64,000 nucleotides of DNA from Azolla caroliniana (taxonomy: Eukaryota > Polypodiophyta): contig JBHGNT010000016.1 of the NCBI GenBank assembly GCA_043228905.1, positions 12,276,001 through 12,340,000 on the forward strand, in the 5' to 3' direction. A model generated the notes under the pieces. The model saw only the letters and a list, made by a program, of their open reading frames with translations. It was not told the DNA's origin and searched no databases. Made by a program: the position numbers and the translations under genes. Below are positions 11,052-21,300 of this stretch, one piece after another (the stretch's first letter is position 1; the number at the start of each line of letters is the position of its first letter).

Positions 11052-11747
11052 CTAGACCCGCTGTTCCTCGCGGTCCGCCTTTTCCTTCTTCAGCCGAACT
11101 CCGGAGAGGCCTTCTAGCACTAGCGGCCAGAATCCGGAGTCCTTCGCCTTCTGGGTCTCATCACCCCAGACCCGAATTCCCACCGACACTGAGTAGTTAA
11201 CGACTTCTATATGCCGTGCCGCGGCCTCTTCCATCAACCTCTTCATTCCGCCCCGCCCCGTATTCAATTCTAGGGTTGTCCGGGTCTCGCTCGCGTGCAC
11301 CCGCCTGTTCCAGAGGTACACCACGTTGGTCCTGAGTGCATCGGCGAAATCCGCGCAATCCTTCTGAATGTGACCGACCGCGTCACACCACATGCACCGC
11401 TGCCCAGCCGGCGGCCTCCGATCGCGAGGTTGTTCGCCGTTGTCTCTCCGGGCCTGTGCGATCTGCAGGTCGCACACCATCTGTGTCAGCTCCTCCAGAG
11501 CCACTCCTCCGGATGGGCCTTTGACCACGTCGTTCGATGCCGACCCCGAATCCAACCAAATTCGGGTTTCTTCCTTCCTACCGGCTGGCACCGATACCGG
11601 CTCCTCGAGCCTCCTCGCCGGGACCGGTCTTGACTCCGACAAGCTTTCGTCGCTCCACTCGCGCCGTTTGTCGAAACGGTTGCAAACCCGTTTTACCACG
11701 GCACAGTCTATAGTGAGCCCTTCGTCCGTCTCCAATAGGGGACCCAC
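11052..11747 (-). pseudogene. G2a gag C-terminal part with zinc knuckle
   Basis: The frame encodes about 230 residues with CMWCDAVGHIQKDC near 11390, a CX2CX4HX4C nucleocapsid motif. It is preceded by Arg/Pro-rich and acidic segments and followed by a basic C-terminus. A frameshift around 11750 separates it from the capsid-like part to the right. Confidence 0.75.
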
Positions 11748-12298
11748 CTTTTACCTTTTCCCTGTCGAGCGAGCGCGTCCGCCGACTTGACAAACAGTGC
11801 TACTCGACTCGTTTCGAGCACGGTCTGGTCTAGTGTTGATAGCCGCGCGAATCATTTTTCAAACTCCTGGAGGAGCGCTGACGTGTTCCTCCCTTTTTCG
11901 GGGCTTTCCACCCACGCCATGAAGTCCCGCCTCGACAGCCGAAGCGAGTCATTAAACCCGTACTTCTCGAGGAGCTGCAGCTCGAACTCCTCCCAAGTCT
12001 GGCATCTGGCCAGCACCTCGAGCACCTCCGCGTGGATGCTCAGTGTCACCACCCGAGGGAATCCGGACAGCCGCTTGTCCACCGGGATATCCCTCATGAT
12101 CATTTTGGCCCGGTAAGCCTCTAGATAACTTGTGGGATTCTTCCCACCGAATCGGCCTATGCTGCCGACGATCGATTCAATGGCTTTGTCGAGGGTACCC
12201 GTCCCCTCGCGAGCACTCACCAGCCGTTCGACGACTACTGCCATTGCCTCTGCTAGCTCCGATCCCCTCATCTTCCGGCTCCTTTGCCAACTGTTCAC
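11748..12298 (-). pseudogene. G2a gag N-terminal (capsid-like) part
   Basis: The frame 12298-11852 encodes a helical domain (LVSAREGTGTLDKAIESIVG, ARCQTWEEFELQLLEKYGF) that resembles a retrotransposon gag capsid. A stop near 11852 is followed by more of the same domain in another frame (LFVKSADALDREKV). The G5 relic at 33904-34440 carries a related domain with the LLFMKSINRRERMAIG counterpart. Confidence 0.6.
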
Positions 12299-12311
12299 AT
12301 CGGGTTCACCA
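12297..12311 (-). promoter_or_regulatory. G2 primer-binding site
   Basis: On the minus strand it reads TGGTGAACCCGATGT. Its complement ends in CCA, as a tRNA 3' end does. It lies between the presumed 5' LTR (from 12321) and gag. G5 has a very similar site at 33865-33880 (TGGTGAACTTGACGTG). It differs from the TGGTATCAGA type used by G4 and the copia elements. Confidence 0.55.
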
Positions 12312-12514
12312 AATATTTCATGAAGTTTCGCGTTCGCGTGTAGGAAGAGGCTGGACCACGGGGGTCTTGGACCAAGGAGAGAGTGAGAGAGAGAGAGAGT
12401 TGCAGATACACAGACAGAAATAAGAGCAAGAAACAGGAATCCGATTACTATAAACAGTAGCTTACAACTCGAACAATTAGAACCGACAAACCGGTAATGG
12501 ACCTGACACAGTGT

Positions 12515-12655
12515 CGTGAAGAATGTGCTTCACGATATAAAAATGAGCTTAAATGTTGTATTTAATAATATTTGAGAGACTTGAACCCACATCCTTATAA
12601 ACGATGTACAATGTACATACCACTAGGCTAGGCTATTCATTTGTAGAAACATGTA
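12515..12655 (-). repeat. tRNA-derived SINE-like unit 1
   Basis: On the minus strand there is an A box TAGCCTAGTGG (12630-12620) and a B box GGTTCAAGTCT (12587-12577), separated by 32 nt. Both fit the pol III internal promoter consensus. The body after the B box is AT-rich and ends with a CGTGAAGCACATTCTTCACG inverted repeat (about 12532-12512). Confidence 0.65.
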
Positions 12656-12790
12656 ATAAATGTGCTTCATGATATAAGAATGAAGCTATATATTGTATTA
12701 AGTAAAATTGAGGGACTTGAACCCTCAACCTTGTATACCAAGCACCAAGCATACACCACTAAGCTAGGTTAGTTATTTTAGAATGCATTT
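12656..12790 (-). repeat. tRNA-derived SINE-like unit 2 (tandem with unit 1)
   Basis: The A box TAGCTTAGTGG is at 12766-12756 and the B box GGTTCAAGTCC at 12723-12713, again with a 32-nt gap. It has the same orientation and a similar body to unit 1, offset by 136 bp. The two form a head-to-tail pair (dimeric SINE or tandem insertion). Confidence 0.7.
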
Positions 12791-13014
12791 TCATCATTAT
12801 ACTTATCCCATATCTATTTTCATACATAGCCATCATTCATCACATGCAATGCATGTGTGCCAAATGGCGATCATGCATTACATGTAACTCATGCATTGCA
12901 TGCATGCCATGCTCCCATACATTACCATATGCATGGCAACACTTATATAAAGAGGGGCAAGGAAAACAAGAGGGGGGAATCAAGAGAAAGTTAGAGAAAT
13001 AAGATAATAAAAAA

Positions 13015-13110
13015 AACAAACAAGTTAGCTTGTTGGTGAAGAGGCTTGTGTTTCCAAGTTGGAGTCAAGAGTTCGAATCAAGGGTCGATAGAGAAAGGGT
13101 TCATCTTGCT
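13015..13110 (+). repeat. tRNA-derived SINE-like unit 3
   Basis: The A box-like TAGCTTGTTGG at 13026-13036 and B box-like AGTTCGAATCA at 13070-13080 are separated by 33 nt, on the plus strand. Both boxes carry one or two mismatches. The spacing matches units 1 and 2. Confidence 0.45.
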
Positions 13111-13458
13111 ACCAAACATTATAAAGTTGGTAAAATCTTGTATTCGCAATACACATCATGTTCATATCATATACTTTTTTGTCTTAAATCATACTTTGTC
13201 TCTATCTTGCGTCTTGAATCATACATTGCCTCTATCTTTTATCTATACTAGTCTCTCTCTCACACATATTACTTTAAACTATTATTCTTCATATCCTTTA
13301 TCTTCCTAACATTTGCGCGCAAGCCTTATAAAAGTTCCTTCAACTCCCCTTAACCTTAGTCCCTGCGACTTCGCCGCACGAACCACAACTACCTAGACAA
13401 CAGGGTGCTACTCACGCAGACAGACAACAACCACTCGACTCGAAGAAACCAAAAAAAA

Positions 13459-13474
13459 GGGGGGGGGGGGGGGG
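13459..13474 (+). repeat. G16 homopolymer after A8
   Basis: Sixteen consecutive G bases follow eight A bases. The run could form a quadruplex and is prone to length error in sequencing. The minus-strand reading frame through it is a composition artefact. Confidence 0.9.
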
Positions 13475-13837
13475 AAGAGCCTCTACTGGAAGCACACGGG
13501 TTGTCCACGAAGCAGTGGTAGCGAACTCCCGGCACCCACAGAGAACGACGATCGGAGGAGAGAGAGCTCGGCACTCGGTTCTGCAACAACACTTCGTCCT
13601 CGCCAACGCGCAATCCCTTTTCTTCCTTCTCTCCCTCCTTAAATAGTTTATTCCCTGTCCCTTTCGACAGAGATACGCACAAATCCCCTAATAAATGTGT
13701 ACTACCTAGTATTTACATCAGCCGACCTAATTCTGAATCATGTACAAAATATCAATTCTCGCATCCACCCATGTAAGAGCCGGTTCATGCGCATTTTTCT
13801 CCGATTCCGCCTATGGACGGTTTTCTTCATGACAACG

Positions 13838-14225
13838 TATGCTTGGGGCTGTTATAAGCAAACTGTCCTCAATAATTTGATTTACTCGTTCTGTTTGTCC
13901 ATCAGATTGAAGATGATCCATGGAGCTCATGCTCAACGTAGTTTCTAACTTCTTAAAGACTTGCGTCCAGAGGTCACTAGTAAATTTTGGATCTCGATCA
14001 CTCACGATATCCATCGGTAACCCATAAAAACGAAATAACTCGTCCACGAATTGGTAAGCCAATTCAGGAGTTGTTACCGTGGTTTTAGTAGCAATAAATC
14101 TGGCCAGTTTAGTTAGTCTATCAACCATAACCCAGATGGCATCATGGCCTTTTTGGGTGTGAGGAAGGCTAACAATAAAATCCATGGATATACTTTCCCA
14201 CTTATTGTTGGGAATGTCCAAGGGA
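13838..14225 (-). pseudogene. G4b integrase fragment
   Basis: The frame reads [20 protein letters not shown] (catalytic Asp), then VSDRDPKF (second Asp) and [14 protein letters not shown] (Glu), as in intact G4. Right after IIED about 60-65 bp are missing relative to G4 (22030-22095). The frame is lost and the copy ends within the AYNSSKHT block. The HHCC region to the right (14230-14480) is broken by stops. Confidence 0.88.
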
Positions 14226-14469
14226 TGTAAAAGTCATGCGGCTTTAAGTCACTCGGCTTTGTTAACCTGACATTGGTGACATTTAGTCACATAGCTATAT
14301 GTCTGTCAGGATGCATCTTAGGCCAATAAAATTGAGTGGAGATGAGAACGAGTGTACGATGTATTCCAGGGTGCCCTACTGATGGTGCATCATGGCATTA
14401 AAAAAGAATTCCCTTTTGACCTCGGGTAAATCTGGAACACAAATCTTCCCATTACGGTAGAGCAGACCG

Positions 14470-15522
14470 TTAGCAATGTGGAAGTATTTCCTTCGAGGAT
14501 GTGGTGATGTCTGTTCCAAACTCAACTCTTGCGCAGTATTTTGCAAAATAACTGTCATCAGGATACTTTCCTCGAAGGTGATCATAAAGATCTGATCTTA
14601 TTTCAATGAAGCTAAGCATGTTAACTTCATGGATGCGACTTAGTGCATCAACGACAGTATTCATGGAACCTTTACGATATCGTATCGAAAAATCAAAGTC
14701 CTGGATGAAATCAACCCATCGTGCCTTACGACCTTTAAGCTCTAGTTGGTCACAAAAATATTTCAAGGACTTGTGGTCCATAGTTACCACAAAGCAATTT
14801 CCATAAAGATAATGACGCCATGTTTTGAGCACATGTATAACTGCAAATAATTCCTTTTCTTGAACGATATACCGACATTGAGCAGAATCAAGTTTCTTAC
14901 TCTCAAATGCTATTGGTTTACCATCTTGATATAAGACAACACCTACAACATAATCACTTGCATCGGTTTCAACCTCAAAAGGTTTTGAAGGATCGAGTAA
15001 AAGAAGTGAAGGAGCCTTGGAAACCAGGTCCTTGAGTTCCCTAAAGTCGAGGTCTAGTGTAGCATTCCACACAATAGGTTTTGTAGACTTACGTGTTTGA
15101 CCTTTTAGAAGATCAATAAATGGCCTCGTCAATTGGGAGTAATTACGAAGGGATTTTCGCAAACACCCGACAAAACCAAGGAATGATCGAACTTCTTGAA
15201 TATTCTGAAAAGTGGGCAAAAGCTTGATTTTCTCGATTCGAGAAGGATCAATTTCAACTCCTCGTTCGGTTATGAGATGTCCAAGATAAGCAATTGATTT
15301 CTTGAAGAACTCACATTTTGAGATCTTCGCGTAAAACTGTTTGTCACGCAATGTTTGTAAAAAAAAGCGGATATGTTTAGCATGTTCTTCTAATGTACGG
15401 CTATAAACGAAAATATCATCCAAGAAAATAATGACAAAGTTTCCAAGTTGTTCTCGAAAAATGTCATTCATTTCTTGTTGACATGTAGCCGGAGCATTGA
15501 TCAAACCAAAAGGCATAACCAA
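14470..15522 (-). pseudogene. G4b reverse transcriptase-RNase H
   Basis: A 350-codon open frame keeps the RT palm from VMPFGLINAPAT through FVIIFLDDIFVYSRT (catalytic DD), the thumb, and RNase H with [20 protein letters not shown] and [13 protein letters not shown]. It aligns to G4a codon by codon with many substitutions. The frame preceding it (16119-15529) is separated by a stop at the end of RT motif 4 (GH-stop-EFLVMPF). Confidence 0.9.
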
Positions 15523-15528
15523 AAACTC

Positions 15529-15980
15529 CTAATGGCCATAGCGCGTACAAAATGCCGTTTTAGGAACATCCTCCTCACTTATACATATTTGATGGTAGCT
15601 AGTACAGAGATCAAGTTTCGTAAAATACCGAGCTCCCTGGAGACGGTCAATTAGATCGTCAGCCTGGGGCAATGGATACGAATTCCTGATCGTCACTTTA
15701 TTCAAGCGTCGGTAATTAATACACATACGCCATGCGCCCTCTTTCCTTTTAACCAAGAGAACTGGTGGCCCCCATGGAGATTTGCTATAACGTATATAAC
15801 CCATTCGTAAATAGTCCTTGTGTTGCTTAGCTACCTCATCTGCTTTAGATCGACTTAAGCGATAAGGAGGTACACTTATTGGTGAAACGCCAGGTACAAT
15901 ATCTATACGATGGTCTATATTACGTTTAGGAGGTAAACCATCTGGTAGTTCACTCGGAAAAACATCACGAAAATCATTAG
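15529..15980 (-). pseudogene. G4b RT N-terminal part
   Basis: Encodes [41 protein letters not shown] and [16 protein letters not shown], the RT fingers and first palm motif. The conserved R-T-G before YHQ is C-T-S here. The frame continues upstream only into unrelated G1a sequence. The junction is near 15980. Confidence 0.88.
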
Positions 15981-16207
15981 CACCGACCAGGGACGCAACA
16001 TGCAGTTGCAGATTTTTTGAGCAGACTCGAGAATGGAGAAACAGTACTGAAAGATGACGACGATTTTCCGGACGCCGACATCCTGCGGGTAGCAACACTA
16101 GCAGAAAGAACGGAATCAACTTTTCTGGATTGGTGGCTTATGGAATTGACATATTTTTTGTCTACGGGACTGCCTCCACCTCAATTACGCATGGATGAGA
16201 ACAAAAG
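15981..16207 (+). pseudogene. G1a RNase H end and linker
   Basis: Encodes [20 protein letters not shown] followed by an acidic linker. It matches the same stretch of G1b (reverse strand of about 50800-51030). It is in frame with the sequence resuming at 23240 once G4a is removed. Confidence 0.85.
16203..16207 (+). other. Target-site duplication of G4a, left copy (AAAAG)
   Basis: AAAAG directly precedes the 5' LTR and is repeated at 23235-23239 directly after the 3' LTR. The flanking sequence on both sides is G1a and is contiguous in G1b. Confidence 0.92.
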
Positions 16208-16670
16208 TGTTACGGGCATGACCATATAATATCCCGTGGTAAGAATTTACCGTAGTATTCTATACACGTGGATAAGTGTGAGGGTTAAATGAGAGTGTAA
16301 AGAAGGGGAGGATTACTTTTAATCCTCGGGATTGAGACAACCCATTAGGTCAAGTGTGAACTTGCCTGGGGGCCTTGGGTATCGCTATAAATAAGAGGCC
16401 TAGCTACCCTCATTTGATGATCTTTTGACTACATCGAGACTCTGCTCGTGTGGTGGGTCAACTCTTGTAGCGAGCGCGCCAGCACCAGGTACGACTCGAC
16501 GCCACGGCGGTGGTATGGGGGTATGGGACGCCGATCGAGGCTCGAGTCCGTCTCGATCCCTTCGCTCGGGGGTGGTCGGGTGGATCGGCACCCTTCTTTC
16601 TCTTTCTCCTTTCTATCTATCTTTTCATTATCCTTATCTTAAGCTTACATTAGTACTATGATCTATAATA
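16208..16670 (+). repeat. G4a 5' LTR
   Basis: Begins TGTTACGG and ends CTATAATA, so it has TG...TA termini rather than TG...CA. A TATA box (TATAAATA) is at 16385-16392. It is 8 bp longer than the 3' LTR because of a duplicated GTATGGGG around 16510-16526. Two bases (TT) separate it from the primer-binding site. Confidence 0.95.
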
Positions 16671-16672
16671 TT

Positions 16673-16686
16673 TGGTATCAGATTTT
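16673..16686 (+). promoter_or_regulatory. G4a primer-binding site (initiator Met tRNA type)
   Basis: TGGTATCAGATTTT follows the 5' LTR by two bases. The first ten bases match the usual plant iMet-tRNA complement TGGTATCAGAGC. Confidence 0.85.
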
Positions 16687-18359
16687 ATGTACTAATGTTT
16701 CTTTGTTTTTCATTTGTCTTTTGATTGATGCTGATCGATCGTTGTGCGGTTGGCCTTGATCCAGACAACGATCAACAAAGAACTTCGGTAACTCTTTCTA
16801 GAATTTTTCTTTCTATTCTCTCTTCTCCCATCTAATCATGTGTTTAGTTTATATGTAATTTTTTTCATTAAGTCAATGATGTTGTAGTGGTCTTTAATTG
16901 ATTATCTAAAACGTTTACATATGTGCACGAGGTCAATACCTCGTTTGACATATTAATAATATGTGATGAGTGTCGTATGCGTACGAGGTTAATACCTCAA
17001 TTACGTATTACGTTCACGAACATATGTTACGTTTGCGTATGAGTTTAATACCTTAATTTGTTGTAAACGATATGCGTTTGGTCTCGTATGCGTAAGAGGT
17101 CAATACCTCCATTGCGTATTACGATGATCTCTTATTTGTGGATGTTTCGTGTGCGTAGAGGTATATACCTCGATTACGTATCTCGATCACATCATTTGTG
17201 GCTATTTACTATAACGATATGTTGAATATAGGCATATGTGGTCACATATATACGTATTTGATCGTATATATGTGATAAGTAAACATATGTGTATATTCGT
17301 TATTACGTGATTATATCGAAAGTTGTCATGATCGGGAAAAGGATGTTGGTGGCCGTCCTCACATTTTTGTGAGAATGGCGTTGTCACCATCCCTTTTTCA
17401 ACATTTTTTTTATTGTTGATAACCCCGTTGATGACCTCGATTTCGTTACGTAAAGAAACGCAATAGCCATAATGATGTTGAGTACGTAGGGCTTGACCCA
17501 CTTCAAGTGAGGTCGCTCCAATGACGCACGTATCCAACATCCCTCCCTCGTTACATGGATACGATGCCACCATGAGCTCGTTCTTACGAGAGGCATTCGT
17601 AATGACGTGACCATGTGATGGCCCACATGAGCCTACTACGAAACGAGGGCTCATTTGGCTTGACCATTAGGTTGCACTTTGGCGTATGCCATCGTAATTA
17701 CGAGACTTGAGGTTAGGTAACGTACCAACATAGTTTTGGTAAATGAGGGCGAAATAAGGACCCTTGACATATATGTTCTTTTAAAAAAACATATATGATC
17801 AATTGCCTCGCATATCTCTTATACGCATCAAACATTAAGCATTCGAGAAGACCAACTTACTTGGTTGGCTCAAGTGTTTAATGTATTTGTTCTCGAGGTC
17901 TCGAGTTCAAATATGACCAAGACCATACAACATCCTTGATACATATGACTATAACACATGTTTAGACTTAAGGTCTAAGTGCACCTCGGGGTCCTCGTAA
18001 TAGGACTTAAAGAGCCGAAACCACATATGTGGGCACCGAAACATAGTTTACTGTTAACATTTTTTTCGTGTATAAACTATTCATGACGCGAACATACATG
18101 GTTGAGCCTCGGGGAGCCACCATGAAAAAATCGATATAGAGATCAGGGAAAGACATTTATTTGTCACCCCCATGGTTTTTAAAACACCTTTGTGTTACCA
18201 TAGTAACCTGATCTCGAACCTCATCTCATACGTCTAGAGGGGTATTGACGTGAGATAATGATATCGATTAATGCTCGCCCATGATATGTTTACATCACGA
18301 CATGATGTTATGACTATATCTCTGACCTTATCCTATTTCTTTTCCAGAAATAATCTTTA
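16687..18359 (+). other. G4a leader (long 5' UTR) with hairpin repeats
   Basis: About 1.7 kb without a supported ORF. Between 16928 and 17171 a roughly 57-bp repeat carries the inverted repeat GAGGT-N4-ACCTC five times (four perfect, one decayed). A segment at 18140-18245 is conserved in the G4c relic (31050-31165), so the end of the leader belongs to the element. A weak tRNA-like segment is at 17866-17913. Confidence 0.75.
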
Positions 18360-21300
18360 ATGGCTCAAATTAACGACCCGATGTCATCCGCTCAAGCGGA
18401 AGGAACTCAAGGGAATCCTCCTGGACAAATGTCCACTGAGATGTATTTGGCACAAATAACCCAATTCCTTAGTTTCACCGCTCAACAGATGACCGAACTT
18501 CGGCAATCTCAGAGTGCTCTTGAGGCACGTGTCATTAGTCTACAACGTGAGACTAATAGACCTGATGAGCGACAAGGTGAACCATCATTTGTCGTTAAGC
18601 CATTTACGGGAGACAAAAAGGAAAGAACCGAAGAAGCAATCTGCACATGGCTGGGACGATGGGAGTCTCATTTTGAGCTCTATCCCACGCCAGATAGTAC
18701 GAAGATTGCATATGTCGGCCGAGAACTCGGGGGTAAGGCCGCCGCCTGGTGGCGTGGCCTCCGTACTATGGGGAAATTGCCCGATACCTGGACAGATTTT
18801 GTCACGGTTTTTAAGGGCCAATTTCTACAACCTCCCTCTCGAACCGAGGCAGCACAAGCTTTAATGAACCTCTCTAGCAGGAAATTTTCCTCGCTAGAAG
18901 ACTATGTTCACCATGCTAGAACCCAAATCCAAAAATCGGGTCTAGAAGGGGACAATTGGTTGATAGCTTGTTTTGTCAATGGCATCCCCAATTCGGACTA
19001 TCACTGGATAGTGCACGATAAGGATCCAAAATCCTTCGAAGAGGCCGTTGAAATAGTTCTTCGCTATCAACGCACTTCGAAGAAGGACCATAACAAACCC
19101 AACGAAGCGCCCGGGACTAAGCAGTCGCAATTTGTTGGGAAACGCAAGACACCCAACGAATTCCTGGATCGCGATTGTAAGCGACAACATCCTTTTTGTG
19201 TATTCTGCAAAAAGAAGGGTCATACAAAAGATCAATGTCGAAAGCTCCAACGGAAAGAGCACGACAACAAAGCTAAAGCTGCAGACCATAAAGGTCAGAT
19301 TCCTAATGTCCTTCAGGTCTATACACATCATTTAAGTAATTGTCAATGTTCTTTCCCTCACTATGTATTGGGTCCCAATGATTTACTACGTGCAAACGGG
19401 TATATCAATGGATCTCCCGTACAATTTTTATTTGATTCGGGAAGCTCACACAATTTTGTGAATGATCGTTTGGTTCAGATATGGGGAATCCAACCCACCG
19501 TAAGTGATCACACCTACACGGTGCACTTGGCTGATGGAAGAGTACAATACATCAACGGGGCGATTCATTCATTAGGAATTTCTATTGATACTTATATAGA
19601 GGAAGTAGACTTCCATGTAATGAATCTTTGTACCACCGATGTAATACTGGGTTATCCCTGGTTTTATAATAAAAACTCTTCTTTATTCATTGATTGGGTT
19701 CGTCATTCCATTTCTTTTGTATTGAATGATTGTACGCATTTTATTCAATGTGTAAAAAAACAATCCCTCTCGATTGTTTCCTCGTGTCCATCAATATCCG
19801 AGTTGTCTTGTTCTACGTTATTTTATTGTGTACTTGATCCGGACATTCACGTTTACAATATCGATAATGTCCCGATTCAATTAACATATTTTGAACAACA
19901 ACAACTTGATGAAATCTTAAATGATTTTCATGATGTTTTTCCAAGTGAACTACCTGATGGGTTACCTCCTAAACGTAATATAGACCATCGTATAGATATT
20001 GTACCTGGTGTTGCACCAATAAGTATACCTCCGTATCGCTTAAGTCGATCCGAAGAAGATGAGGTATCTAAGCAACTCAAGGACTATTTACGAATGGGTT
20101 ATATACGTTATAGTAAATCTCCATGGGGTGCACCAGTTCTCTTGGTTAAAAAGAAAGAGGGCACATGGCGTATGTGTATTAATTACCGACGCTTGAATAA
20201 AGTGACGATCAAGAATTCGTATCCATTGCCCCGGGCTGACGATCTAATTGACCGTCTCCAGGGAGCTCGGTATTTTACGAAACTTGATCTCCGTACTGGC
20301 TACCATCAAATACGAATAAGTGAGGACGATGTTCCTAAAACGGCATTTCGTACGCGCTATGGCCATTACGAGTTTTTGGTTATGCCTTTTGGTTTGACCA
20401 ATGCTCCGGCTACTTTTCAACAAGAAATGAATGACATTTTCCGAGAACAACTTGGAAAATTTGTCGTTATTTTCTTGGATGATATTTTAGTTTATAGTCG
20501 TACATTACAAGAACATGCTAGACATGTCCGCTTTGTTTTACAAACATTGCGTGACAAACAGTTTTATGCGAAGATCTCAAAATGTGAGTTCTTTAAGAAA
20601 TCAATTACTTATCTAGGACATCTCATAACCGAACGAGGAGTTGAAATTGATCCTTCTCGCATTGAGAAAATCAAGCTTTGGCCCACTCTTCGGAATATTC
20701 GAGAAGTTCGATCATTCCTTGGTTTTGTGGGGTTTTTGCGAAAGTCTCTTCGTAATTACTCCCAATTGACGACGCCGTTTACTGATCTTTTAAAAGGTCA
20801 AACGCGTAAGTCTACAAAACCTATTGTGTGGAATGCTACACTAGACCTTGCCTTTAAGGAACTCAAGGACCTGGTTTGCAAGGCTCCTTCACTTCTTTTA
20901 CCCGATCCTTCAAAACCTTTTGAGGTTGAAACCGATGCAAGCAATTATGCTATAGGTGCTGTCTTGTATCAAGATGGTAAACCAATAGCATTCGAGAGTA
21001 AGAAACTTGATTCTGCTCAATGTCGGTATACCGTTCAAGAAAAGGAATTATTTGCAGTTATACATGCGCTCAAAACATGGCGCCATTATCTTTATGGAAA
21101 TCACTTTGTGGTAACTACGGACCACGAGTCCTTGAAATATTTTTGTGACCAACAAGACCTGAAAGGTCGTAAGGCACGATGGGCTGATCTCATCCAGGAC
21201 TTTGATTTTTCCATACGATATCGTAAAGGTTCCATGAACACTGTCGCTGATGCACTAAGTCGCATCCGTGAAGTTAACATGCTTAGCTTCACTGAAATAT

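Larger units (their letters stand above)
8870..12320 (-). mobile_element. G2a: truncated Ty3/gypsy element
   Basis: Minus-strand element running gag (right) to RT (left). RNase H and integrase are absent: the frame is cut off within RT just after the conserved CGSVTEV block, at the junction with G3. A tRNA-type primer-binding site follows the presumed 5' LTR at 12297-12311. A second copy of its RT region is at 62612-63372. The higher GC content of 9-12 kb separates it from the AT-rich flanks. Confidence 0.85.
12321..13837. repeat. Composite: G2 5' LTR remnant with nested SINE-like units
   Basis: The stretch next to the G2 primer-binding site should be its 5' LTR (minus orientation). I can place the inner LTR edge (TGAAG at 12321) but not the outer one. 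Inside are two tandem SINE-like units (about 12508-12790), an AT-rich segment with a TATA-like TATATAAAG at 12952-12960, a third SINE-like unit near 13026, and a G16 run. No ORF is supported. Confidence 0.4.
13838..15980 (-). mobile_element. G4b: degraded copy of the G4 chromovirus
   Basis: Minus-strand copy of the pol region of G4 (compare 19925-22130). It begins in RT N-terminal sequence at about 15980, where it abuts G1a, and ends in the integrase core at about 13838. LTRs, gag and the chromodomain are gone. Several stops and one internal deletion are visible. Confidence 0.9.

Noticed and set aside
9605-12323. Numerous plus-strand ORFs opposite G2a
   Set aside because: GC-rich antisense frames of a minus-strand element that has recognisable gag, knuckle, protease-like and RT motifs.
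13389-13682. Minus-strand ORF through the G16 run
   Set aside because: Low-complexity Pro/Gly frame created by the homopolymer; no domain or conservation.
17866-17913. tRNA-like A and B boxes in the G4a leader
   Set aside because: TGGCTCAAGTG and GAGTTCAAATA fit poorly and the gap (26 nt) differs from the SINE units; left as chance or part of the leader.
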